Source of the DNA: Mytilisepta virgata
Taxonomy: Eukaryota > Mollusca > Bivalvia > Mytilida > Mytilidae
NCBI GenBank assembly: GCA_028015205.1
Contig: CM051518.1
Span: 56,778,372-56,842,371 of the forward strand
Direction of reading: 5' to 3'
Length of the DNA: 64,000 bases
The position numbers and the translations under genes were made by a program. Shown here piece by piece: positions 23,201 through 32,865 of this stretch. The notes under the pieces were generated by a model that did not search any database, was not told the origin of the DNA, and was given only the letters and a program-made list of their open reading frames with translations. How positions within the stretch are numbered: position 1 is the first letter of the stretch; the number at the start of each line of letters is the position of its first letter.

Positions 23201-24276
23201 CCTGCCTACGACTGTGTTTTCAATCCTCTCTATTAGGATATATTTGAACAACATGAAAATAAAATCCCTCCATTTGGTATTCGGATGAAACCACATATCT
23301 CTGGTTCTAACTTAAACCTTGATGAAATAGCCCCTATTAATATACCTTAATCGCCACCTTGGCTTGTACCCAAACATAAATTTATTTTTGACCTCAGAAA
23401 ATATAAAAAGTCTGAAACAAACCCAATTATAATTCAGCAAAATTTTGCTGAAATCAAATCAAAATTTGCATTTCATGACTCAATTTATACTGATGGATCA
23501 AAGGACGGGGACAAAGTGGCTGCCGCAGCTGTCCATGGGCAGCAGGCAGCAACTCTCCGTCTTCCATCTTCCAGTTCAATATTTACTGCAGAAGCTAGAG
23601 CCATCATTCTTGCTTTGAAATTTGTCAGAACGTCTGATAAACTGAAATTCCTGATATGCTCAGATTCTCTTTCATGTTTATTGGCCATAGAAGGTCAGAA
23701 ATATAAAAACCCTTTAATTGCCCATATTATTGAATTCTATAAAAGACTTGTACAAATGGGCAAAGAAATAGTTTTTATCTGGATACCAAGTCATATTGGT
23801 ATTAAGGGAAACACAGTCGTAGATAGAATAGCGAAGGATGCTTTAGATGACCCCATAACTAATATGTCAGTGCCTTATTCTGATTTTAAACCTTTAATAT
23901 ACAAATATGTTTTACGTCTGATGCAGTCCCGGTGGGATCTGCTTACAGACAATAAATTACATCGATAGAGCCAACTGTTGGCAAGAATGTTTGTTTCTTC
24001 GGCAAAAGCCGAAGAAACCAAGTTGTTTTAACTAGATGTCGCATTGGCCACACCAGGACGACTCATTCTTTTATTTTAGAGAGTGAGCCGCCTCCTGAGT
24101 GTATTCCGTGTCAATGTCGACATAGTATTAAACACCTTTTAATTGACTGTGTAGATAAATCCGACATAATTTGTCTGTACTACACAGTCAGCAATATGAA
24201 AGATTTATTTACAGTGGTCGCTGGCGACCGTCTTTTACAATATTTGGAAGACGTAGGACTATACTCCAGAATATAG
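20231..24276 (+). pseudogene. LINE ORF2: endonuclease, reverse transcriptase, RNase H
   Basis: The ATG at 20231 overlaps the ORF1 stop. Endonuclease blocks: NIVQWNCRG, CLQETHL, VYIPPN, GDFNAHNPIWGS and SDHFPI. The 409-bp insert falls after DQLGQ. A small deletion with frameshift lies near 21150 and another frameshift near 21910. RT (21914-23236): NYRPIALTS, CGFRQGRSTLDH, motif A FFDLKKAYDTTW, motif B GVPQGSIL and motif C YVDDF. A short deletion follows GLKGR. In-frame stops are at 23234 and 23348. RNase H (about 23480-23968) keeps YTDGS, AEARA, CSDSLS and VDRIAK, so its four acidic residues are present. After a stop at 23966 and a frame change, the tail has CIPCQCRHSIKHLLIDC and ends TAG at 24274-24276. 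It copies the element RNA at a nicked target; this copy cannot. Confidence 0.92.
20605..21013. mobile_element. 409-bp insertion in the LINE endonuclease, 5-bp target duplication
   Basis: GGTCA occurs at 20600-20604 and 21014-21018. Removing the insert with one GGTCA copy rejoins the endonuclease frame as DQLGQSSLQVLSQLPAPF without a gap, so both ends are exact. The insert has no clear terminal inverted repeats, no poly(A) and no GT-AG ends, so it is not an obvious DNA transposon, LINE/SINE or intron. A 75-codon minus frame inside it has no recognisable motif. Confidence 0.85.
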
Positions 24277-24623
24277 ACTATTATACTATGTTCTTGAGTA
24301 TAGTCATTGGTCATTATTTTAAACTTTGTTATTGTTAATTGACGTGGTTTTATATAAATTAGTATCGTTTACTGAATATTTTATGTATTTTGACACTTGT
24401 TTAATGAATAGCGTATCTGTGATAGTATTTCTAAATGAAATTTAGACAGTTTGTGATACAAGTTTTACTGTTTATTCTACCTTCAATATTTTATTTGTAA
24501 ATAGTCTATTGATTTTAGATGCTGTTTGAAATTTTAATGAGTTCGAGACTAATAAGTTCTCGCCGTGATATTGGCTGCAATATCGCCAGCTCGGCGTTAA
24601 AAAATATTCAATCAATCAATCAA
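24277..24623 (+). other. LINE 3' UTR
   Basis: It runs from the ORF2 stop to the tail. It contains GTTCTCGCCGTGATATTGGC, then ATCGCCAGCTCGGCG, and ends in ATTCAATCAATCAATCAA. The TCAA-repeat tail replaces poly(A), as in several I-group families. Confidence 0.8.
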
Positions 24624-24636
24624 TTAATATACTCGT
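24624..24636. repeat. Target-site duplication, right copy (13 bp)
   Basis: TTAATATACTCGT, identical to 17593-17605. Confidence 0.93.
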
Positions 24637-25040
24637 TATAATAAGATCGTCATCACACGTTTTCCCATCTTTTAACCCCTTTATATACTTACTAATTTCT
24701 GTCTCAGTGATTTCTTTGATTCTCCAGCTAGTATTGTCCTCGTTCTCCTCATGCACGAGTATCCAGATCATGGAGTACATTTTATAATGTCAGTCTTAGA
24801 TCTAGTTAGCATTTTTCTATTTAAGATTATTCATTTTTTCTTCATGTGCCATCTATGATCAGCCATAGCTTTGTTCGTTTCATTTTTATAAGCTTTTCAT
24901 ATTTCCTCTTTACCGTATAAGAAGTATCAGAATTTTTTGTATGGCAATTTGGGTCATTTTTATTCAAATTAAACAACCATATCAAAATTAATACTTTATC
25001 TATAATCTCGTTCTATTTCAGCCTGCCGGCCCGTAATCTT
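24637..25040 (-). mobile_element. Older LINE, continuation right of the nested insertion
   Basis: Minus-strand frames include KRKYEKLIKMKR and a lysine-rich linker of the kind found between endonuclease and RT in LINEs, then LENQRNH and similar short pieces. Many stops are present. It fits as the part upstream of the RT remnant at 17060-17592, now split by the 7-kb element. The coding evidence here is weaker than on the left; position and strand support it. Confidence 0.55.
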
Positions 25041-25743
25041 TTTAATATTACAAAAATCAGCTCTCCCATGACAGTGAACATCTGAATTCTAAAACATGTA
25101 AACTAATGCTTTAAAAGCAAATACGTACAAATAAAATATTCTACAACACTGGTTTGTTTACAGGTTTTATACTTTAATATCATTTTCTATGAATAAATGA
25201 TCATTCATACATACTTTTAGCAACTGATTATTCGTGTCCATGTCTGATTCATACGGTGATATGGCTTGTTGAAATTTTCTAATGAACTGTTTGCTGAGCA
25301 CAGATCAAGCTCTACCGTTAAAATCACCGTTCAACAAAATATATTTGTGGTTTACAGATAATTCTATATATTTAGTTTTTAGGTGGTACATGTGCATACA
25401 CATTATCAATTACAACATACTCTGTGTTATCGGCAATTCCTACATATTTCCTTTGATCTTTTTGTCTAATATTTTCGAGTATCACATACATGCTATATCA
25501 CTGAAAATATTAGGCAATACATTGTGTGACGTAATGTGGAAGGATCTACTTATCTGATCGTCCAAAATGAATCACGGAAATTATCGATGAAAAGTCGTCA
25601 ATTCACGCAAATAGTCAATGTGTTTCAAAATATGTCACGCGCCAATGATTGGTCAACCGCATTACAAACTTCTGAAAAATAGTGCACAGTAAAATTAGTT
25701 GAAAAAGTGATACTTTTCAGAAAAAAATGAATTACCGATAAAC
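25041..25743. other. Intergenic, nothing recognised
   Basis: AT-rich; the 91-codon plus frame at 25282-25557 has no domain or codon signal that I trust. Confidence 0.55.
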
Positions 25744-25858
25744 AGAATAATAGTCAGTTTCGTTTTTGATACTGACTATATCATGTGGAATATCTAAACT
25801 CGCTCTTCGGTCTCGTCTACATATAGTCAGTATCAAAAACGAAACCACCTATTATTCT
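25744..25858. repeat. Inverted repeat, 37-bp arms
   Basis: The left arm 25744-25780 (containing GTTTCGTTTTTGATACTGAC) pairs with 25822-25858 (containing GTCAGTATCAAAAACGAAAC), with about 41 bp between. Pairing is near-perfect apart from a short mismatch. A decayed third piece (TGTATCAAAAATGAAACCC) is near 25948. It could be a small hairpin element. Confidence 0.8.
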
Positions 25859-26934
25859 ACCTATTATTCTATATGTAAGAAATTTTAAATTTTGAGACGA
25901 GTTTACTGTTTGTCTATATATAATTTATATATTTATCCTATTAAGGTTTGTATCAAAAATGAAACCCGAAAACAATGCAAGTTTGAAATTTTTTAAATAA
26001 AAAAAAAAAAAAAAAAAATGCATCAGCTACCCTTTGAAAAAATTTCATAAGCATAGTTTTATCTGTTAACAGTATAAATTTAGTTCACACAGCAATAGTG
26101 AGGAATACAACCAAGATAGCCTCAACATTTAGTATTTTGATACTAGCCCGAAATTAATACAATAAAGTAACTGTAATAACATTGTTTGAAAACTAAGGAG
26201 AATCTCCCTCGTTGATAGCTCAGTTCTTAGACGGTTTTGGATTTACCATTCTTGTCATTTTGGCATTTTTTAATTTGCTCTTCAACTTTTTTATTATTGT
26301 TTTGGTTTGTAACATTTTTGACCTTGCGCACAACTGATGGGTCGTTAAATCGACAAAATGTGTACATCAAAATTGATATAAATTTTTTTTTAGTCAAATC
26401 CAGGTAATTTCAACTTTGCATGCTTAGGTTTGTTCCTCGATCAATTACAATCACGACAGTGCCTCAATCACATCCGTAATTCTTACATTATATAGTGTAT
26501 ATATGGCTTGTTTGGTATTTGATTGCAATGTCTCCTTTATTTTGATATAAGTATTTTTTTTTTATTCCACCTAATTGTTTTAATTTCCGTTCACAATGGA
26601 AACTATTATAGCAGGTACAGCTTTTCGAAAAAGTAATACAAACGTATTGATTTTAACATAAACCTGAAGCTGCCATAGCAAATTACTTGTTTTCCAGATC
26701 TCCTCTTTGTCAACAAGATTAAATGTAAGTAAAATTATCATTTTATTTTAGATAAATGTAATTATAAGTATATGTGTAACTAGGAAGAAGACCCAGTGAA
26801 TTATAGGATTTACTTGAAATCTAATCTATCCGTGTTTAAAGGATTGTGATTCTTACACAAAAGCCGAAGTGTAGAATTAAACGACCAGTGTGTGGCTTAG
26901 ATTCTGATGACCGTACGGGGCGCCGAATGGGACT
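25859..26934. other. Intergenic, nothing recognised
   Basis: AT-rich with an A-run near 26000. No feature supported. Confidence 0.55.
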
Positions 26935-28556
26935 TGAACTTTTTGTAATCAAAATCAATTTTGTGTACACAAAATTCAATTCTGTCATAACAAAATCATT
27001 TTTGTCTTACAAAACTATGTGATACAGACTTGTTTTATGAGAACTTCAATTTTGTAATGACAAAATTCATTTTTGTCATGACAAATTTCAATTTTGTCAA
27101 AAAGGTAAGCAAATATAAACTTTTCTGCATACAAAATTGACTTTTGTTACCTCACATGGAAATTAAAACACAAAAGTCAACTTTGTGAGACAAAATACAT
27201 TTTTGTCATAACAAAATTCATTTTTGTCATGACAAAATTCAATTTTGTTAAATAGGTATGCAAATATAAACTTATTTGCATACAAAATTGACTTTTGTCA
27301 CCTGATATGGACATTAAAACACAAAAGTCAATTTTGTGAGACAAAATTGAATTTGTACGTAATTAACATGTTGATTAAATTAGTATCCTGTGACTTTGTA
27401 ATTAAAATTATTTTTTGTGTAGACAAAATTGAGTTTTGTTAGACAGAAGTGAAAATTTAACACAAAATTGGCTTTTGTGACAGAAGTCAATTTTGTGTCA
27501 CAAAAGTCAATTTTGTATGCAAATTTGGATCTGCAATTGAATTCTCTCATCACGATTTTGTAAGAAGGCCTCTCATTGGATATAGTAAACACGGGTCTCG
27601 CAGGTTTAAGGACATATCATATGGGTGATGCGCTATTCTGCAAAAGTAAGTAATACCTAATAAAGTATATATGTCAAATATAGGACATATTGTGCAATAG
27701 TGATTATTCTAATATGACGTCCTTCTTTTACTTTAATGTCAACAAACCCATGTTACTTATGGGATTTCAGATTTTTCTGACCCCCAACTTATCCCCCTCC
27801 CCGCTTTTCCAGAGATAAATAATCGTACATACATGTTGTATTTCAATGTTTTTAGAAGCAGATATACTGTCTATTAAACAAAAAAACTCATGTTTTTAGG
27901 TTTACTATTTTCTGATATAGAGATTACTTTGTTTTATTATATTTTAATATGCTTTGGTGTAATTTCCATTTGTAGGTCAAACTATATTTTAATTTTCAAA
28001 ATTACGATGCTTGAAGCGAGTTTTTGTTCTGTTCTTGAAATCCCGACAAATAGAAAACATGTGCGATTTAGCGAAATACGTCTATTTTAACCACGCGCAT
28101 TGTTATCGAGAACAGATGACACTATGATACTCTAAATCGTCTTTTGAAAAACAACTGACGTCGGAAGTTCAATTGTGACGTCAATCAAGTCTATCTCATA
28201 AGTAACATGGGTTTGTTGACATTAAGCCAAAGAAGGACGTCATATTAGAATAAACAATATTGTACAAAATGTCCTATATTTGCCATATATACTTTATTAG
28301 GTATTTATACTTACTTTTGCAGAATAGCGCATCACCCATATGATGTGTTCTTGAACCTGCGAGACCCGCGGTTACTATATCCAATGAAAGGCCTTCTTAC
28401 AAAATCGTGATGAGAGAACTCATTTGCATACAAAATTGACTTTTGCGACAAAAATTACTTTTGTGACACAAAACTGACTTTTGTGTTAAATTTTCACTTC
28501 TGTTTAACAAAACTCAATTTTGTCTACACAAAAATAAACACAAGATTGAATTTTAT
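26935..28556. mobile_element. Foldback-type element with modular long inverted repeats
   Basis: Arms 27413-27762 and about 28199-28540 are inverted copies of roughly 345 bp, around a unique middle of about 436 bp (27763-28198). The inner ~225 bp of each arm is unique (AGAAGGCCTYTCATTGGATA, GGGTGATGCGCTATTCTGCA). The outer part is made of short palindromes of the type ACAAAATTGACTTTTGT or ACAAAATTCAATTTTGT. On the left these extend much further (26935-27412), including a unit of about 150 bp present twice (from 27060 and from 27213). Long, modular, repeat-built arms are the signature of foldback elements. The middle encodes no recognisable transposase. No target duplication was identified, so the ends are approximate. 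Confidence 0.75.
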
Positions 28557-28789
28557 GTTTTAAATATATGTTTCTTTACGAATATTAAACGGACCTCATT
28601 CAACTATTATTTCATGAAACTAGCAAAACAAACTAGTCCAAAGTTCAAATAAAACGTTTTTTCATTATCTAAAGACAGATTCCAGATTTTCATATTTTTT
28701 AATCTATAAAATTAAAAATTTTACATAGATAAACTAATATCACCTACGTAGACGTTTTGTAAGGATATTTCACCGTTATCATTATAAAT
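28557..28789. other. Spacer, nothing recognised
   Basis: AT-rich sequence between the foldback element and the next LINE remnant. Confidence 0.5.
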
Positions 28790-29163
28790 GTAATTAAAGA
28801 AATCGTTTCAGTTTTCTGCCGTCAAAATATGGAACGATTTACCTAATAGTCTTAAAAATTGTGATAATTTAAATTTGTTTAAAACAAACTGTTTTGAACA
28901 TTTTCTAAAGATGTGATCCGGAGTTTGTCAGTTATTACGATTTTTCTCTCCTTCGAATATCCCTTTGGTATTTCTTGACTTCACTTATTGATATATTTAT
29001 TATTTATATATGAACATTATTTGAAATTTACATTGTAATATTATAATATATGTATTGTACTTATTGTTTCTCCGGGGGCCTCAATGAAAATTAGACTTGC
29101 TCTAATTGAGTCACCCTCTTTAAATAAAGAATTTATCATTATCATTATTATTATTATTATATA
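28790..29163 (+). mobile_element. LINE 3' end (5'-truncated)
   Basis: At about 28805-28914 one plus frame reads FSAVKIWNDLPNSLKN, then LNLFKTNCFEHFLKM and a stop. This VKxWNxLP...SLxxFKxxxxxxL ending closes many LINE ORF2 proteins. The 3' UTR includes GGGGGCCTCAATGAAAATTA and ends AATAAAGAATTTATCATT with an ATT microsatellite at 29143-29160, as in CR1-like families. A piece at 28915-28987 (CCCTTTGGTATTTCTTGACT) is shared with the 219-bp element at 51764-51982. Only the last ~370 bp survive. Confidence 0.75.
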
Positions 29164-29334
29164 TAAAACTGTTTACTGTCGTTGACGTCAAATTTTTTCC
29201 TTGTTTTCCTCTACTGATCGGAACTTTGTCGGATGACATGACGGGTATGGTATGCGCAGTAGGAACTTTTTCTTCAATTATAGAATTATATCGAGTTTTC
29301 CGTAAAGATTTGTTTTTTTTACGTTGTTTTGTTC

Positions 29335-29903
29335 GTTTTTTTTTGTTTGACTTTTAATTTTGTTTGTATTCATTGTCTGTTCCATATTTTTTTGCGTTAG
29401 AGATTCAGATCGCAACATGTATCTGATTTTTACGTAACCTGAAGTTCTGTAATAATTTGTTTGCCATCTTATTTAGCTGTTATGTTTTAAAATGTATTCT
29501 GTTCTCACATTTTATAATATTACCTTGTTATCTGTATTTTTTATTCGAGGTTTCCCCTACACCTAATTGTTAAAGTATTCCTTTGTCGATATTACAAAAA
29601 ATGAACGAGTCGAGTATAAATATAAAAAAAAAAAAAAATGTGTAAATTTTCGAGCTAAAGAAAGTCGCTTTGATCTCAGAATCATATACCCCAGTACACT
29701 ATATATGAAATTGAAAGGAAAGTGATTGTTATACTCGTATGACGCTCATACTTGTATGTTACAACAGGCGTTTACTTAACACTTATCATATGTTCATTAG
29801 CAGGTGCTATTTTTCGTTTCTTTCAACTGTATTCAAAACATCAGTTATTTGACATTATCAATTGTGTCGTCATTCAGTATTTATTGGTACATTTTTCACA
29901 CAT
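29335..29903 (+). repeat. Long dispersed unit, copy 1
   Basis: About 570 bp matching 32135-32690 in the same order. Landmarks: TGTATTCATTGTCTGTTC, TTACCTTGTTATCTGTATTT, GCTAAAGAAAGTCGCTTTGA, CATATACCCCAGTACACTAT and ATTTATTGGTACATTTTTCA. Similarity is high for the last 400 bp. No coding sequence recognised. Confidence 0.85.
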
Positions 29904-30679
29904 CTTGGTGACATGTAATAGTTTGGATAATATAATGTACATTCGTAAAATCTCATAAAATACAAATACATTTTTGGACATGCTCTTGTAGTAGGTAAGT
30001 TACATATTTTCATGAGATCGACGAACATATCTTAATTAAATTTAAAATGTAGATTATATGATATTGATTTGAATATGGTAGAAATAAAATTATATTTTTC
30101 TCCTTTTTCATTCATAATTTTTTTTTTTGGGGGGGGGGGAGGGGGGAAGAGGTGGTCAAAATAATTTTAAAGTGACTACTGCGATAGAAATGTTCGAAAA
30201 AGTTCCGAACGCTGATTTTAAGACTTATTACAAATTCGTATACACGCTGAGAAAGGTTAGACAGTTTGAAGACACACAATTGGTTACATAAATAAGGCGA
30301 AACTTTTTAAATATAAATACTTCGTTATTACATGTTTAACCTACTTTAAGGATTTTCGCTGGTCAAGTTTTTGCTTTTTTTTTTGTCATATGTTCAGAAT
30401 CCTCTGGTTTTATCCATTTGAATGCCATAAATTACTTTCCCCGCTAACCCCCAATTTTCTTTTCAGAAATCTTTTGCATGGAGAATGATAAGCCATTTGT
30501 AAAAATCTTATAAAATACTTGTTATTTTTTAATAATTTTTGAGAAATAAAACTTTTCAATGATAAAGCTATGTAAAATCAAGAGTGCATATTTTTCCCGG
30601 CCAAATTTTCAATGGCTTATATCTCGAAAACAAGCACACGGACCTATAATTTTTTTCTCGCTCTTTTAGTTTCTTTCTT
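29904..30679. other. Intergenic with a G-run
   Basis: Contains a T-run followed by a G-run at about 30119-30146. Nothing else recognised. Confidence 0.6.
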
Positions 30680-31757
30680 AAGTCTCCCAAACGAAGTTTG
30701 GAGACTTATTGTTTTTACTCCGTTTCTTATTATTAAGTCTCCCAAAAGAAAGTTTGGAGACTTATTGTTTTTACTCCGTTTCTTATTATTATTTTTCCGT
30801 CTTTATTTTCTTCCGCTTTCCATTTCAACTTGTCCGACGCAGATCTCGAACACGACTCAACGGAATGAAATAAAACTTACTGGGGTGATAGACGCCAATG
30901 CCTAGTTGTGCAAGAATGTTTAAAAATTTTCAAAATGGCCGCCATTTTTAAGATGGTCGCCAAAAACCGAAAACCTTCGACCTCAATTTTCTCAAAAACT
31001 GCCCGGCAGAATTTCACCAAACTTACTATAAATGTTCAGTAGCACGAGTGGAAACTTTTTATTAAAGAAAAACGGGAACGATATGTCGGCCATTTTCAAA
31101 ATGGCCGCCAATAGTGGAAAAAAGTGAACTTGCTTGGATTTCAACGATTTTTGGTTTAAATAGTGAACATGATATCCCGAGTTGAATGGCGATAACGCAA
31201 ATGTTCTACCGGCAGCCATTTTTAAAATGGCCACCATTTTCCCGCCAAATCTTTAACATTCTTCAATTTCAATGCAATTTGGCACAAAGGGTAAACATGA
31301 TATCCCGAGTTAAATGGCGTTAAAGAAAATGTTTTACGGGCAGCCATTTTCAAAATGGCCGCCATTTTCCTGCCAAAAAAGTGAACTTGCTTGGATTTCA
31401 ACGATTTTAGGTTTATTCAGTAAACATGATATCCGGAGTTGAATGGCGATAACGCAAATGTTCTACAAGCAGCCATTTTCAAAATGGCCGACATTTTCCC
31501 GCCAAAATTTCAACATTCTTCAATTTCATTGCAATTTGGTATAAAGGGTAAACTTGATATTCCGAGTTGACTGGAGTTAAAGAAAATGTTTAATGGGCAG
31601 CCTTTTTCAAAATGGCCGCCATTTTCCCACCAAAATTTCAACCTTGTTCCATTTCAATGAAATTATTTCAACCTTGTTCAATTTCAATGAAATTTGGTGT
31701 AACGGGTTAGCCGGGTCTAGTGGAACCGCTGCTCAATTTTTTTCGTTTGGGAGACTT
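30680..31757. mobile_element. Terminal-inverted-repeat element with an internal tandem array
   Basis: The ends are exact inverted repeats of 16 bp: AAGTCTCCCAAACGAA at 30680-30695 and TTCGTTTGGGAGACTT at 31742-31757. The left end is also a hairpin by itself and is duplicated (period about 55 bp, second copy near 30735). The interior from about 30930 to 31690 repeats a unit of about 160 bp built around CATTTTCAAAATGGCCGCC, ATTTCAATGCAATTTGG, AAACATGATATCCCGAGTT and AATGGCGTTAAAGAAAATGT. No transposase is encoded, so it is non-autonomous if mobile. No target duplication was found. Confidence 0.75.
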
Positions 31758-32134
31758 CATGATCTTTGATCATAAATTTTAATGAATCCACTATCAATAT
31801 TTATCAGTGTTATAGAAAGCTTGTTATTTTGAAACTGAGCAGCGAACATCCTTAACTTAGATTTAGGGTTTGTACGTTAGATAAACAAAAAGCTAGATGA
31901 CAAGTTTGGAATATATGCATCTCTTGTTAGAGTAAAGTCATCCATGTGGTTTTTGAAGTGTTCAAATTTCTTTTTAATGCTCATCATCAAGGCTAATTAG
32001 TCAAAATATTTGACCTATAACTTTAAACTTTTTATTATTGTTTTTATTTTTTATTTCTCATGTTTACATTTGGTTTCTTTACCTTAAGTCCATTCGACAG
32101 CTCACTGAAACCCTTTCATTTGACCCTTTTCGCA
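31758..32134. other. Intergenic, nothing recognised
   Basis: AT-rich spacer between the TIR element and copy 2 of the long unit. Confidence 0.6.
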
Positions 32135-32865
32135 ATTTTTTATTCATTTTTACTTTTAATTTTTTTTGTATTTATTGTCTGTTCGATATTATTTTTTTGG
32201 TTAGAGATTCACATCGAACATGTATAGGCTGATTTTGCGTAACGTGAAGTTCGGTGTATAATTTGTTTTTCACCTTCTGTTCTCACATTTTATAATATTA
32301 CCTTGTTATCTGTATTTTTTATTCGAGGTTTCCCTACACCTAATTGCTTAAGTATTCCTTTGTTGATATTACAAAAAACGACCGAGTCGAGAATAAATAT
32401 AAAACAAATGTGTAAATTTTCGAGCTAAAGAAAGTCGCTTTGATCTCAGAATCATATACCCCAGTACACTATATATGAAATTGAAAGGAGAGTGATTGTT
32501 ATACTCGTATGACGCTCATACTTGTTTGTTTCAATAGGTGTTTACTTAACGAATATAAATTAACACCTACAATATGTTCATTAGCAGGTGCTATTTTTTT
32601 CGTTTCTTTCAACTGTATTTCAAAACATCAATAATTTCACATTATCAATTGTGTCGTCATTCGGTATTTATTGGTACATTTTTCACACATTTTTTTATTT
32701 ATTTTGACTTTTAAATTTTTTTGTATTTATTGTCTGTTCGATTTTTTTTTTTGATTAGAGATTCACATCGCAACATGTATAGGCTGATTTTTGCGTAACG
32801 TAAAGTTCAGTATATAATTTGTTTGTCACCTTCTTTAGTTGTTATGTTTTAAAATGTACTCAGTT
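32135..32865 (+). repeat. Long dispersed unit, copy 2 and partial copy 3 in tandem
   Basis: 32135-32690 repeats 29335-29903. At 32691 the start of the unit appears again (TGTATTTATTGTCTGTTCGA, AGAGATTCACATCGCAACAT) and runs to about 32865. Copies 2 and 3 are therefore in tandem with a period of about 556 bp, while copy 1 is separated by the TIR element and its flanks. Confidence 0.8.

Larger units (their letters stand above)
17606..24623 (+). mobile_element. I-clade-like LINE, near full length, defective (7.0 kb)
   Basis: A non-LTR retrotransposon with a 5' UTR (17606-18728), ORF1 with three zinc knuckles, ORF2 with APE endonuclease, RT and RNase H, and a 3' UTR ending in TCAA repeats (near 24608-24623) rather than poly(A). 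A 13-bp target duplication flanks it. The EN-RT-RNase H order with a CCHC ORF1 is typical of the I group of LINEs (I, Nimb, Loa and relatives); a Nimb-type assignment is my inference for a mollusc. Nonsense codons, frameshifts, small deletions and a 409-bp insertion have inactivated it. It sits inside an older minus-strand LINE. The exact duplication makes it the youngest large insertion here. Confidence 0.93.

Noticed and set aside
26935..27535. CRISPR-like array of short palindromic repeats
   Set aside because: Spacing is irregular, the units are palindromic throughout, and the genome is eukaryotic; it belongs to the foldback arms.
30612..30905. 97-codon plus frame at the left end of the TIR element
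   Set aside because: Arises from the duplicated terminal hairpin; repeat by-product.
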